Source: JANQKX01 sp039028695 (GTDB lineage: Bacteria; Pseudomonadota; Alphaproteobacteria; Kiloniellales; Kiloniellaceae). Taken from it: a stretch of DNA of 16,571 bases. The first letter of the stretch is position 1. Every line of letters starts with the position of its first letter. The position numbers and the translations under genes are program-made. The DNA lies in NCBI GenBank assembly GCA_039028695.1, contig JBCCHN010000121.1, positions 1 to 16,571 on the forward strand, written 5' to 3'. Of the stretch, positions 1-7,106 are shown one piece after another. The notes beneath the pieces were generated by a model. The model made no database searches. It was not told the origin of the DNA and worked only from the letters and a program-made list of their open reading frames with translations.

Positions 1-3000
1 CTTGTCGCCCGGGTGCTTCTTAAGCCACCACTTGGAGTGCTTGTGCTTGACGATCTTGCCAGACTTATCGATGGAGACCGCGGGCAGGCCGCCGGGCTCA
101 TCGACCCCATTGATCCAGATCTCCGCCTTGGCGGTATCCGTACCTCCGTTGCCGTCACTGATGGTGTAGGTGAAGTGGTCCGAGGCTTCCTCGCCTTTGT
201 TCAAGTGATCGAAGGCCCCATTGGGGTCGTAATCGAAGGTGCCGTCCTCCTTAACCAGCAACAAAGCGCCCGAGGCCAGCGTGATCTGTTCCCCCACAGA
301 CGCGGGCTTTCCGTTGACCTTAATCACACTCAGCGGGTCCCCATCCGGGTCCCGGTCCCGGCCATGGCCGTTGTCCTCAAAGAGGTTGCCTGAAACCTCC
401 ATATCCTCGTCCGTCCTGAAAAAGTCATCGCAGGCAAGGGGGGGATTGTTTTCGTCGGGGTCCAGCTTGGCCTCAAGGGCAGCGGTGATGTCGTCCAGCG
501 CCGCATCGTCGCCAAGGATCGCCAGGGCCTCCTCGATGGAGACATCGTCCACCGCCACCTCGTCCGTCACCGTCAAATCGGTGAAAAGCTGCGTGGTCGT
601 GGTGGTCGTGGTGATGGTGATGTTGAGCACACCTTGAAGGACGACAACATTGAAGGGGTCATTCACTGGATCACCGGTAAAAAGAGTGCCCGGTTCTTGG
701 AAAAAGTCTACCTGGGTCTCGACCACATCCGAGCTGCCGCCGTCGATGCGTTGCTCATCGCTCCCCACCACATCCCCGTCGCCGGCGTTCTCCAGGTCCG
801 AGAGGGCCGGCAGGCCCGGGGGCAGGGCCCCGGCCGGTAGTTGTCCGGGATCCAAGTCGCCCAAGAGGGCCGCTGCATCGGCGCTTAAGGGATTGCCGTC
901 ATTGAGCATGGTCTGCACCGAGGTGCTGCCATCCTCGTTCAGAATTAGAAAGACAAAGCCGCAGTCATCGGGCAGGCGCAGAACCTGGGCCACCGTGCGC
1001 GCAGCAGAGGCCTCGATGACCTCCTCCAGATTGACCTGTTCCTCCACCTCCTCGATGTTGAGGATGCCGCCACCCGTATCGTCCGTCACCCCGTCGATGT
1101 CGATTGTGGCCGTGGCCTGGCTCGTCCCCCCGTTGCCGTCCGTGATGGTGTAGGTGAAGGAATCCGTATCCGACTGCCCGTCGTTCAGGTCCTCAAAGGC
1201 CCCATTGGGGTCATAGGCATAGGACCCGTCGGCATTCAGGGTCAGGAGTGCCCCCGAGGCCAGCGCAATCTGGCTGCCCACAGCCCCGGCCTGACCGTTC
1301 ACTTGCGTGACCGTGATTGTGTCCCCGTCCGGATCGCTGTCCGCACCGTTGCCGTTGTCGTCAAACACGGAGCCATTGATGGCCGTGTCCTCGTCTGTCG
1401 ACAGGGCATCGTCCTGAGCAATCGGGTCCTGGTTGCCCGGGTCCAGCTTGGCCTCAAGGGCGGCGGTGATGTCATCCAGAGCCGCGTCATCGCCAAGGAT
1501 CGCCAGGGCCTCCTCAATGGAAACATCGTCCACCGCCACCTCGTCCGTCACCGTCAGGTCGGTAAAGGCCTGGGTGGTTGTTGTGGTGGTGGTGATATCG
1601 ATTTCCAGCAGGCCGATAATGACCTGAATGTTGAAGGGATCAGCCTCGGGATCGCCGATAAAAGCTGTGCCTGGCGATTCGTCTATGGCAACGTCGGTTT
1701 CGGTTGTGCTCGTTTGCCCGTCGTCGCGGCGCTGTGTGTCCGTGCCAACCACATCCCCGTCGCCCGCATTTTCCAGGTCCGACAAAGCTGGCAAGGGGGG
1801 CGCCCCAAATCCGCCCGGCAGATCACCGGGATCCAGCTCGCCCAGAAGCGCGGAAGCATTGGCGCTAAGCGGGTTTCCATCATCGAGCAAGGTCTCCACG
1901 CTCGTCGAGCCGTCCTCATTCAGGATCAAGAAGACAAAGCCGCAATCATCGGGCAGGCGCAAGACTTGCGCCACCGTGCGCGTGGCCGCGAGGTCGGTGA
2001 CCTCTTCCACCGTCTCCTGAACGATTGGCTCGCGAATGACCAGTTGCCCATCGGCGCTTGGATTGGAATCTTGCGGATTGAAAGTGTCTGTTGCGACGTC
2101 ATTTTCTTCATCGGTGCCTTCCACCGTCGCGGTGCGCCCCAGCTGGTCTTGTGTGACGTTCCGGGTGATTGAGAAAGTGAAGGCTTCCCCTTCCGCTAAA
2201 ACGATGGGGCTTCCGCCGTTGGCCGCTTGGGCTTCGGAGAGAAGATCTCCGAAGTCGTCATCCAGCAACGAGGTCACCGTCAAGGAATCCGGATCCCCGT
2301 CCCCTTGATCCGAGGTGTTCTGAATGGTGTAAGTGAAGGTGACCGCTTCGGGTGTGGTCGCCGAGACATCGTCGAAGTCGAGATCCTGGGTCTTCTGCAA
2401 ATTGATCGCCGGCAACTCTCCCTCATTGCCGGGATCCAGCTTGGCTTCCAAAGCCGCGGTGATGTCATCAAGAGCTGCGTCATCGCCGAGGATCGTCAGG
2501 GCCTCCTCGATGGAAACATCATCCACGGCAACTTGATCCGTCACAGTTAGGTCGGTGAACGAGTTGGTCGTCGTCGTGGTCGTTTGAGTAAATATGTTGA
2601 GCAAGCCTTGGATCACTTGCACTTCAAAGGGATCGGTTTCCGGGTTGCCTAAGAAAAAGGTTCCAGGGTCTTGCGTGATAAAAACCTCGGTTTCATCAGT
2701 TTCGGTAGAGCCATCATCCCGCCGTTGGGTATTGGTTCCGACAACGTCCCCGTCAGTGGCGTTTTCCAGATCTGACAAGTCAGGTAAATCCGGATTATTG
2801 AAGCCGCCTGGTATACTCCCCGAGTCCAATTCGCCCAAAAGGCTTGTCGAATCAGCACTCAAGGGATTGCCATCGTTGAGCATGGTCTCGACGCTCGTCG
2901 TACCGTCCGCGTTCAAGATCAAAAAGACAAAGCCGCAGTCGTCGGGCAGTCGTAGCACTTGTGCAATGGTGCGCGTAGCGGCAAGTTCGGTCACATCTTC

Positions 3001-5400
3001 GATCGTCTCCTGAACGGATCCCTCTGATATAACAAGTTGCCCCCCTCCACCGCCGCCAGGGGGTCTCTCGTTAAAAGAATCGCTCGCTACATCATTTTCC
3101 TCATCGCTTCCTTGGACCGTGGCGCTTCCACCGATCATATCGCGCGTCACATCGCGGCTAATGGTGAAGGTAAATTCGCCGCCCTCGGGAATGACGATAG
3201 GGTTTCCACCGTTGGCCGCTTCGGCCTCGGCCAAAATGTCCCCAAAGTCTTCGTCTGTCAGCGACGTCACTGTGAGGCTATCAGGATCGCCATCAGCGTC
3301 ATCCGAAGTGTTCTGAATGGTATAGGTAAATTCGACGCTTTGTGGATCAGTCTCGGAAACTTCAAACGATGGAGTATCCTGAGATTTCTGCAAATTGATC
3401 GCCGGCAACTCTCCGTCTCCCTCCAGCTTGGCTTCCAAAGCGGCGGTGATGTCATCCAAGGCTGCGTCATCACCGAGGATCGCCAGGGCCTCCTCGATGG
3501 AAACATCATCCACGGCGATTTGGTCCGTCACAGTCAGGTCTGTGAAGGCTTGGGTCGTTGTCGTGGTTGTGGTGTTCTCGATGAATAGACGTCCGATGAG
3601 GATAACAATATTTGACGGATCTGTCTCAGGATTACCGATAAAAGCGGTATCGGAATCTTGAGAGATCGCGGTGTTCTCTGTTTCCGATACATCCGTCGTG
3701 CCATCATCTCTTCGTTGTGTGGTCGCTCCGACCACATCGCCATCACTCGCATTCTCCAAATCGGACAACGGGGGTAGATCCGGATCATCAAAGCCGCCGG
3801 GTAGGGCGCCGGGGTCCAGCTCACCCAAAAGACTTGCCGCATCGGCGCTTAAGGGGTTGCCGTCGTTCAACAGGGTTTGGACGCTGGTTGAGCCGTCCTC
3901 GTTCAGGATCAAAAAGACAAAACCGCAGTCGTCCGGCAGGCGCAGCACCTGAGCTACCGTGCGGGTCGCCGCAACCTCGGTCACCTCTTCAACCGTGTTT
4001 TCCACGGCGAGTTCAATATTGCCAAGGCCGTCGCTGTAAGCGTCGCTTGCCGTGTCCCCCTCTTCATCAATCGCTTCCACGACGACACCGGTGTCATCGG
4101 TGTCGTTTCCAGCGCGGGAGACGGCTTGGCTGTTCACCACATTGCGTGTGATCGAAAAGGTGAACTCCTCGCCCTCGGGAATGACAATGGGATTGCCGCC
4201 ATTGGCGGCTTGCGCAATGGCAAGCAGATCCCCAAACTCCCCATCCACAAGAGAGGAGACGGTAATCGCATCTGGATCGCCATCGCCCGGGTCGGAGGTA
4301 TTCTGAATGACATAGGTGAAAGTGACCGGCTGAGGATCGGTCTCAGAAATGTCCAGAATGGACACATCAAAGGATTTGATTATGTTAATCGCCGGCATTT
4401 CGCCATCTCCCTCCAGCTTGGCTTCCAAAGCTGCGGTAATGTCATCCAGGGCCGCGTCGTCGCCGAGGATCGTCAGGGCCTCCTCGATAGAAACATCGTC
4501 GACGGCAACCTGATCGGTGACGGTTAGATCGGTGAAGGCTTGTGTGGTCGTCGTGGTGGTTTGAAGGTTGATGAAGAGCCGTCCCACAACAACGTCCACA
4601 TTGAAGGGATCATTGACCGGATCGCCTAAGAAGATGGTGTTGATCGCCTCGGTAATTTGAGGGACCGTCTCGGACGTTTGACTAGAGCCTTCATCAATCC
4701 GCTGAAGGGTTGATCCCACCACATCCCCGTCACTGGCGTTTTCCAGATCGGAAAGTGCCGGCAGATCCGGGGCCACGGCGCCACTTGGGAGACTGCCGGG
4801 ATCCAACTCGCCCAACAGGGCGGCCGCATTCGCCGATAGTGGTGTTTCCCCCTCCAAAAGGGCTTCGACCGTGGTGGTCCCGTCCTCGTTCAGGATCAAA
4901 AAGACAAAGCCGCAGTCGTCCGGCAGGCGCAGGACCTGGGCCACCGTGCGCGTGGCACTGGCTTCGGTGACATTTTCGATCGTCTCGAAGAAGGTTTGCT
5001 CGAATATAAAAAGCTCGCCGCCGTCGGTGCCAAAGGTGCTGAGGTCGTTTACATCCGTATCGACGGGAGCGCCTTGCTCATCCTCTCCGGAAAGAGAGAT
5101 GACCGCCAAGGCCTGATCGCGCGTCACCTCTCGGGTGATGTTGAAGGCAATTTGCCGCCCATCCTCAATGACCAATGGACCGCCGTTGGCAGCTTCGGCC
5201 TCGGCAAGAAGATCACCAAGACCCAGGGAGGAAAGAGAGGTCACCGTGATGGCATCAGAGTCCCCATTGCCGGGGGCCACATCGGTCAGGTTTTGAATGA
5301 CAAAGGTGAAAACGACTTCAGTCGGCTCGGTTTCCGATATCTGACTGATGTCCACATTCATGGGATTGACGATTAGCCGGAGCAACGCATCTTCTTCCAT
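1..5400 (-). CDS. Giant multidomain repeat protein, probable secreted adhesin/surface protein (C-terminus outside window)
   Basis: The frame is open without a stop from the ATG at 5398-5400 to base 1, so 1800 residues are visible and the C-terminus is missing. The start is fixed by an AAAGGGAG ribosome site six bases upstream. Order from the N-terminus: A1 (1-138), B1 (139-330), A2, B2 (468-660), A3, B3 (798-989), A4, B4 (1129-1320), C1 (about 1325-1440), B5 (1456-1647), C2 (about 1655-1770), then a basic stretch at 1785-1800. A units carry SETDP..VTFTY.IQNTSD, FGDLL and EGEEFTFSITRNV, like DUF11/CARDB beta-sandwich domains. C units carry DEDTAINGSVFDDN, DPDGD and SFTYTITDGNGGT, typical of VCBS/cadherin-like domains. 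B units are not recognised. The protein is acidic, rich in Asp, Thr and Gly, and nearly Cys-free apart from one Cys per B unit and one in C2. No signal peptide or membrane segment is present. By analogy with calcium-binding repeat adhesins, type I secretion via an unseen C-terminal signal is likely; this is inference. Confidence 0.85.
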   Translation of the reverse strand, partial: MEEDALLRLIVNPMNVDISQISETEPTEVVFTFVIQNLTDVAPGNGDSDAITVTSLSSLGLGDLLAEAEAANGGPLVIEDGRQIAFNITREVTRDQALAVISLSGEDEQGAPVDTDVNDLSTFGTDGGELFIFEQTFFETIENVTEASATRTVAQVLRLPDDCGFVFLILNEDGTTTVEALLEGETPLSANAAALLGELDPGSLPSGAVAPDLPALSDLENASDGDVVGSTLQRIDEGSSQTSETVPQITEAINTIFLGDPVNDPFNVDVVVGRLFINLQTTTTTTQAFTDLTVTDQVAVDDVSIEEALTILGDDAALDDITAALEAKLEGDGEMPAINIIKSFDVSILDISETDPQPVTFTYVIQNTSDPGDGDPDAITVSSLVDGEFGDLLAIAQAANGGNPIVIPEGEEFTFSITRNVVNSQAVSRAGNDTDDTGVVVEAIDEEGDTASDAYSDGLGNIELAVENTVEEVTEVAATRTVAQVLRLPDDCGFVFLILNEDGSTSVQTLLNDGNPLSADAASLLGELDPGALPGGFDDPDLPPLSDLENASDGDVVGATTQRRDDGTTDVSETENTAISQDSDTAFIGNPETDPSNIVILIGRLFIENTTTTTTTQAFTDLTVTDQIAVDDVSIEEALAILGDDAALDDITAALEAKLEGDGELPAINLQKSQDTPSFEVSETDPQSVEFTYTIQNTSDDADGDPDSLTVTSLTDEDFGDILAEAEAANGGNPIVIPEGGEFTFTISRDVTRDMIGGSATVQGSDEENDVASDSFNERPPGGGGGGQLVISEGSVQETIEDVTELAATRTIAQVLRLPDDCGFVFLILNADGTTSVETMLNDGNPLSADSTSLLGELDSGSIPGGFNNPDLPDLSDLENATDGDVVGTNTQRRDDGSTETDETEVFITQDPGTFFLGNPETDPFEVQVIQGLLNIFTQTTTTTTNSFTDLTVTDQVAVDDVSIEEALTILGDDAALDDITAALEAKLDPGNEGELPAINLQKTQDLDFDDVSATTPEAVTFTYTIQNTSDQGDGDPDSLTVTSLLDDDFGDLLSEAQAANGGSPIVLAEGEAFTFSITRNVTQDQLGRTATVEGTDEENDVATDTFNPQDSNPSADGQLVIREPIVQETVEEVTDLAATRTVAQVLRLPDDCGFVFLILNEDGSTSVETLLDDGNPLSANASALLGELDPGDLPGGFGAPPLPALSDLENAGDGDVVGTDTQRRDDGQTSTTETDVAIDESPGTAFIGDPEADPFNIQVIIGLLEIDITTTTTTTQAFTDLTVTDEVAVDDVSIEEALAILGDDAALDDITAALEAKLDPGNQDPIAQDDALSTDEDTAINGSVFDDNGNGADSDPDGDTITVTQVNGQAGAVGSQIALASGALLTLNADGSYAYDPNGAFEDLNDGQSDTDSFTYTITDGNGGTSQATATIDIDGVTDDTGGGILNIEEVEEQVNLEEVIEASAARTVAQVLRLPDDCGFVFLILNEDGSTSVQTMLNDGNPLSADAAALLGDLDPGQLPAGALPPGLPALSDLENAGDGDVVGSDEQRIDGGSSDVVETQVDFFQEPGTLFTGDPVNDPFNVVVLQGVLNITITTTTTTTQLFTDLTVTDEVAVDDVSIEEALAILGDDAALDDITAALEAKLDPDENNPPLACDDFFRTDEDMEVSGNLFEDNGHGRDRDPDGDPLSVIKVNGKPASVGEQITLASGALLLVKEDGTFDYDPNGAFDHLNKGEEASDHFTYTISDGNGGTDTAKAEIWINGVDEPGGLPAVSIDKSGKIVKHKHSKWWLKKHPGDK
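85..440 (-). other. VCBS/cadherin-like domain C2 in the giant protein
   Basis: Roughly residues 1655-1770, after B5. It carries FRTDEDMEVSGNLFEDNGHG, DPDGDPLSVIKVNGK, DGTFDYDPNGAFDHL and DHFTYTISDGNGGT. It is clearly homologous to C1 but has diverged, with more Lys and His. It contains the only cysteine seen outside the B units (residue 1657). After it the chain becomes strongly basic (KHKHSKWWLKKHPGDK) up to the window edge. Confidence 0.72.
460..4986 (-). repeat. Five copies of a conserved ~190-residue unit (B) inside the giant gene
   Basis: Copies lie at 4411-4986, 3421-3999, 2434-3009, 1441-2016 and 460-1035. The conserved cysteine falls at residues 163, 492, 822, 1153 and 1480, so the period is 329, 330, 331 and 327 residues. 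Each copy has (i) RTVAQVLRLPDDCGFVFLIL, then a helix-prone ADAAALLGELDPG part; (ii) LSDLEN..DGDVVG followed by a variable stretch ending in G.P..DPFNV; (iii) six or seven consecutive threonines; (iv) FTDLTVTD and a nearly invariant tail, DDVSIEEALAILGDDAALDD, then AALEAKL. DNA identity between copies is also high, especially in part iv, which suggests duplication with continuing homogenisation. I do not recognise a named domain. Confidence 0.9.
1080..1430 (-). other. VCBS/cadherin-like domain C1 in the giant protein
   Basis: Roughly residues 1325-1440. Visible hallmarks are DEDTAINGSVFDDNGNG, DSDPDGDTITV, LNADGSYAYDPNGAFEDL and DSFTYTITDGNGGTSQA. These match the bacterial cadherin-like/VCBS repeat found in long type I-secreted adhesins, where Asp-rich loops usually bind calcium. 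It replaces the A-type domain in the spacer between B4 and B5. A second copy, C2, lies at about 85-440. Confidence 0.75.
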
Positions 5401-5406
5401 GTCCCA

Positions 5407-5414
5407 CTCCCTTT
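5407..5414 (-). promoter_or_regulatory. Ribosome binding site of the giant gene
   Basis: The minus strand reads AAAGGGAG, six bases before the ATG at 5398-5400. This supports that start over the next in-frame Met 13 codons downstream, and shows that the protein begins directly in its first A domain. Confidence 0.7.
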
Positions 5415-5419
5415 CTCTG

Positions 5420-5440
5420 GCCTTGGTCTTGAGCCAAGGC
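5420..5440. promoter_or_regulatory. Perfect 7-bp inverted repeat in the leader of the giant gene
   Basis: GCCTTGG and CCAAGGC are separated by seven bases and lie just upstream of the ribosome site of the giant gene. It could be an mRNA hairpin or an operator. No T-run follows, so a terminator is unlikely. Confidence 0.45.
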
Positions 5441-5707
5441 TGCCCCAGGTGACCCCCCAGTCTGCCTATGGTGTTTGGAATGCTAGAATGTCAGTAACAA
5501 ATTCAATATCTCACTCTTGTACTATGCTGTAAAAATAGGTCCGGATGACACTGTGATGTTTGGGAAATAGTAATGTCCCGCTTTTCTGAACAAATCTCCT
5601 AGTTCATTTGTTTAATTACCCATCTTTACTATGGGATCATTTACCGGCCTGCGACTCGCCGCCGTCAATCCTTTGTGATTGAGATCATTTCATGAGAATT
5701 TGCTGAA

Positions 5708-5731
5708 GTAAATGGGTGGAAACACCCAATT
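5708..5731. promoter_or_regulatory. Repeated 24-base element, copy 1 (operator candidate)
   Basis: It begins GTAAATGGGTGG and continues AAACACCCAATT. It matches the element at 7046-7069 at 20 of 24 positions. Its core TGGGTG-GAAA-CACCCA forms a perfect six-base-pair hairpin. It lies about 310 bases upstream of the giant gene and about 90 bases past the stop of the regulator at 5817-6926. It may be a regulator binding site. A weak terminator of the upstream gene is the alternative. Confidence 0.4.
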
Positions 5732-5816
5732 GGTGCAATTTTTACGGTTAACGGGCAGATTTTCCCAAAAGCGTGGCCTGCCCTGGGCCTGCGAATGCTT
5801 TCCGGCGCCAAAGCCC

Positions 5817-6926
5817 TTACCCATCGTCATGGTGGCGGGGCTTGGTCCTATATGATTGGGCCATATGAGCTTGAGCCAGCTGAGCCGCCTCGGTGCGGTT
5901 CTTCAGCTTCAGGCTCTTCAACAGTCGGTAAACATGGTTCTCCACCGTGCTGAGGCTGAGCTTCAGGATCACCGCAATCTCCGTATTGGACTTGCCCTGG
6001 CTGACCCAATAGAGGATCTCCGTTTGGCGACGGCTCATGCCCAGGTCTTTGAGGGTTTCTGGATCCACGGCCAATTGATAAACCTCGGTGGCCAGGCTCA
6101 CGTCTCCGCTCCGCGTGCCGCGAAAGAGGCGCAGGATCAGGCGGCTGTTTTCCTGGGTTATCACCCAAGGGGTGATCCCCTGATCGGCCTGGGACCGGGC
6201 CAATTGCTCCCTTATCCAACGTTCTAGCTCACCGGGCAAGCGGTCCGGGCCCGGCGGGTTGCTCGGGAAAAAGCTGGCGATACTGTTAAGGACCTGGGGG
6301 GCAACTCGCTGGATTTTGAGCGTGGCATCCAGGTCCAGCCAGCCGGCGCCGCGGGCCGCCAGCATATCCTCGCGGGCTTCCATGCGCCTGACGGTTTGGC
6401 TGTAGATAACGGCATTTTCATAAGCCCGCGTGAGGTGGGGCTGTAAAGCGGCTAAGAGAGACCGGTGCCGTTCAGTAAAATCGCTGGCGGCTCGGTTAAA
6501 AGCATAGGCCACCATGGTCTCGGATTTCAGAGGAAGGACGAGGGCTATCTGATAGTTACCCTGTATCTGAGCATAAAAGTTGCGGTATATCAGCGTTTGT
6601 TGCCATTCCTGATCATTTAAAAAATCACTCACCTTTTTGGGTTCATCGCGGACTTCGGCGTAATGGGCTATAAGAGGATTCTCATGCATCAAAGCCTCGA
6701 AGTGCGGCTGGTTTTCGTCATAAATGCCCTGGGCCTCAGGAGAATCCAGGATGCACTGCATGCGGCGGGCTTCGTAGTTTACCTCATTAAGGGCAGCAAG
6801 GTTTGACTCGACCAAAGGGGGCAATAGCCGCATGGTGGTTTCGGTAAAGCTATCCAGGTCCCGCAGCTGATAGATCTCCTCCAAAATTTTTAGGATGGCC
6901 GAAAAGTCTTCCGTTGAAAGAGTCAT
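5817..6926 (-). CDS. LuxR-type HTH transcriptional regulator (first of a paralogous pair)
   Basis: 369 residues from the ATG at 6924-6926. The C-terminus (about 295-355) is a LuxR/GerE DNA-binding domain with RRQTEILYWVSQGKSNTEIA and LSTVENHVYRLL. The 290-residue N-terminal part has no receiver-domain signature and does not look like an autoinducer-binding domain; a GAF-like sensor is possible but unproven. The start was chosen because MTLS aligns with MTLS of the paralogue at 7107-8210. A TTG at 7020-7022 would add 32 residues that merely translate a tandem DNA repeat (FGRHHFGRHH). The paralogue aligns almost without gaps, sharing NEVNYEARR, NPLI.H, VRD.PK, SDF, AFNRA.SDF, LQPHLT.AY.NA and GWLDLDA. 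It lies directly upstream of the giant gene on the same strand, so control of that gene is plausible. Confidence 0.85.
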   Translation of the reverse strand: MTLSTEDFSAILKILEEIYQLRDLDSFTETTMRLLPPLVESNLAALNEVNYEARRMQCILDSPEAQGIYDENQPHFEALMHENPLIAHYAEVRDEPKKVSDFLNDQEWQQTLIYRNFYAQIQGNYQIALVLPLKSETMVAYAFNRAASDFTERHRSLLAALQPHLTRAYENAVIYSQTVRRMEAREDMLAARGAGWLDLDATLKIQRVAPQVLNSIASFFPSNPPGPDRLPGELERWIREQLARSQADQGITPWVITQENSRLILRLFRGTRSGDVSLATEVYQLAVDPETLKDLGMSRRQTEILYWVSQGKSNTEIAVILKLSLSTVENHVYRLLKSLKLKNRTEAAQLAQAHMAQSYRTKPRHHDDG

Positions 6927-6960
6927 GAGATTAGGAAGGCCCCTTGGATTCAGATCTATA

Positions 6961-6990
6961 TGGTGTCTGCCAAAATGGTGTCTGCCAAAA
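6961..6990. repeat. Perfect 15-bp tandem repeat in the leader of the first LuxR-type gene
   Basis: TGGTGTCTGCCAAAA occurs twice back to back, followed by a partial third start (TG). It lies 35-64 bases upstream of the preferred ATG at 6924-6926. The 15-base period is in frame with the TTG-started extension, but the encoded HFGRH repeats look like noncoding DNA read through. It may be a duplicated protein-binding site. Confidence 0.65.
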
Positions 6991-7045
6991 TGTCGCGAGG
7001 ACAGGCGTTCACGCCAACCCAAGATCCCGTAGGACGGCAGTCTTT

Positions 7046-7069
7046 GTAAATAGGCGAAAACACCCAGTT
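7046..7069. promoter_or_regulatory. Repeated 24-base element, copy 2 (operator candidate)
   Basis: It begins GTAAATAGGCGA and continues AAACACCCAGTT, matching 5708-5731 at 20 of 24 positions. The substitutions destroy the hairpin, while GTAAAT and AAACACCCA are kept intact. It lies between the two LuxR-type genes, about 120 bases upstream of the preferred start of the downstream one. Conservation without the stem favours a DNA site over an RNA structure. Confidence 0.4.
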
Positions 7070-7106
7070 TTAGCCTAAAGTGACGGGTTTTTGTGCCCAG
7101 TGCCTG

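Larger units (their letters stand above)
5401..5816. other. Gene-free, AT-rich control region between the first LuxR-type regulator and the giant gene
   Basis: No coding frame is supported. The stretch from about 5480 to 5760 is clearly richer in A and T than its flanks. It holds three dyads: the leader inverted repeat at 5420-5440, CCCAT-N7-ATGGG at 5619-5635, and the hairpin TGGGTG-GAAA-CACCCA at 5713-5728. It should contain the promoter of the giant gene, but no convincing -35/-10 pair could be chosen by eye. Confidence 0.6.

Noticed and set aside
1303..2172. Long plus-strand open frame of 289 codons
   Set aside because: It lies opposite the continuous minus-strand frame of the giant gene and translates the repeats antisense. 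The same pattern recurs in every repeat copy.
460..4986. Regular repeats taken as a possible CRISPR or satellite array
   Set aside because: The period is about 990 bases, always a multiple of three, and the repeats are protein-coding with conservation strongest at amino-acid level.
6927..7022. TTG-started N-terminal extension of the first LuxR-type protein
   Set aside because: The extension only translates a 15-bp tandem repeat and has no match in the paralogue, whose alignable start is MTLS.
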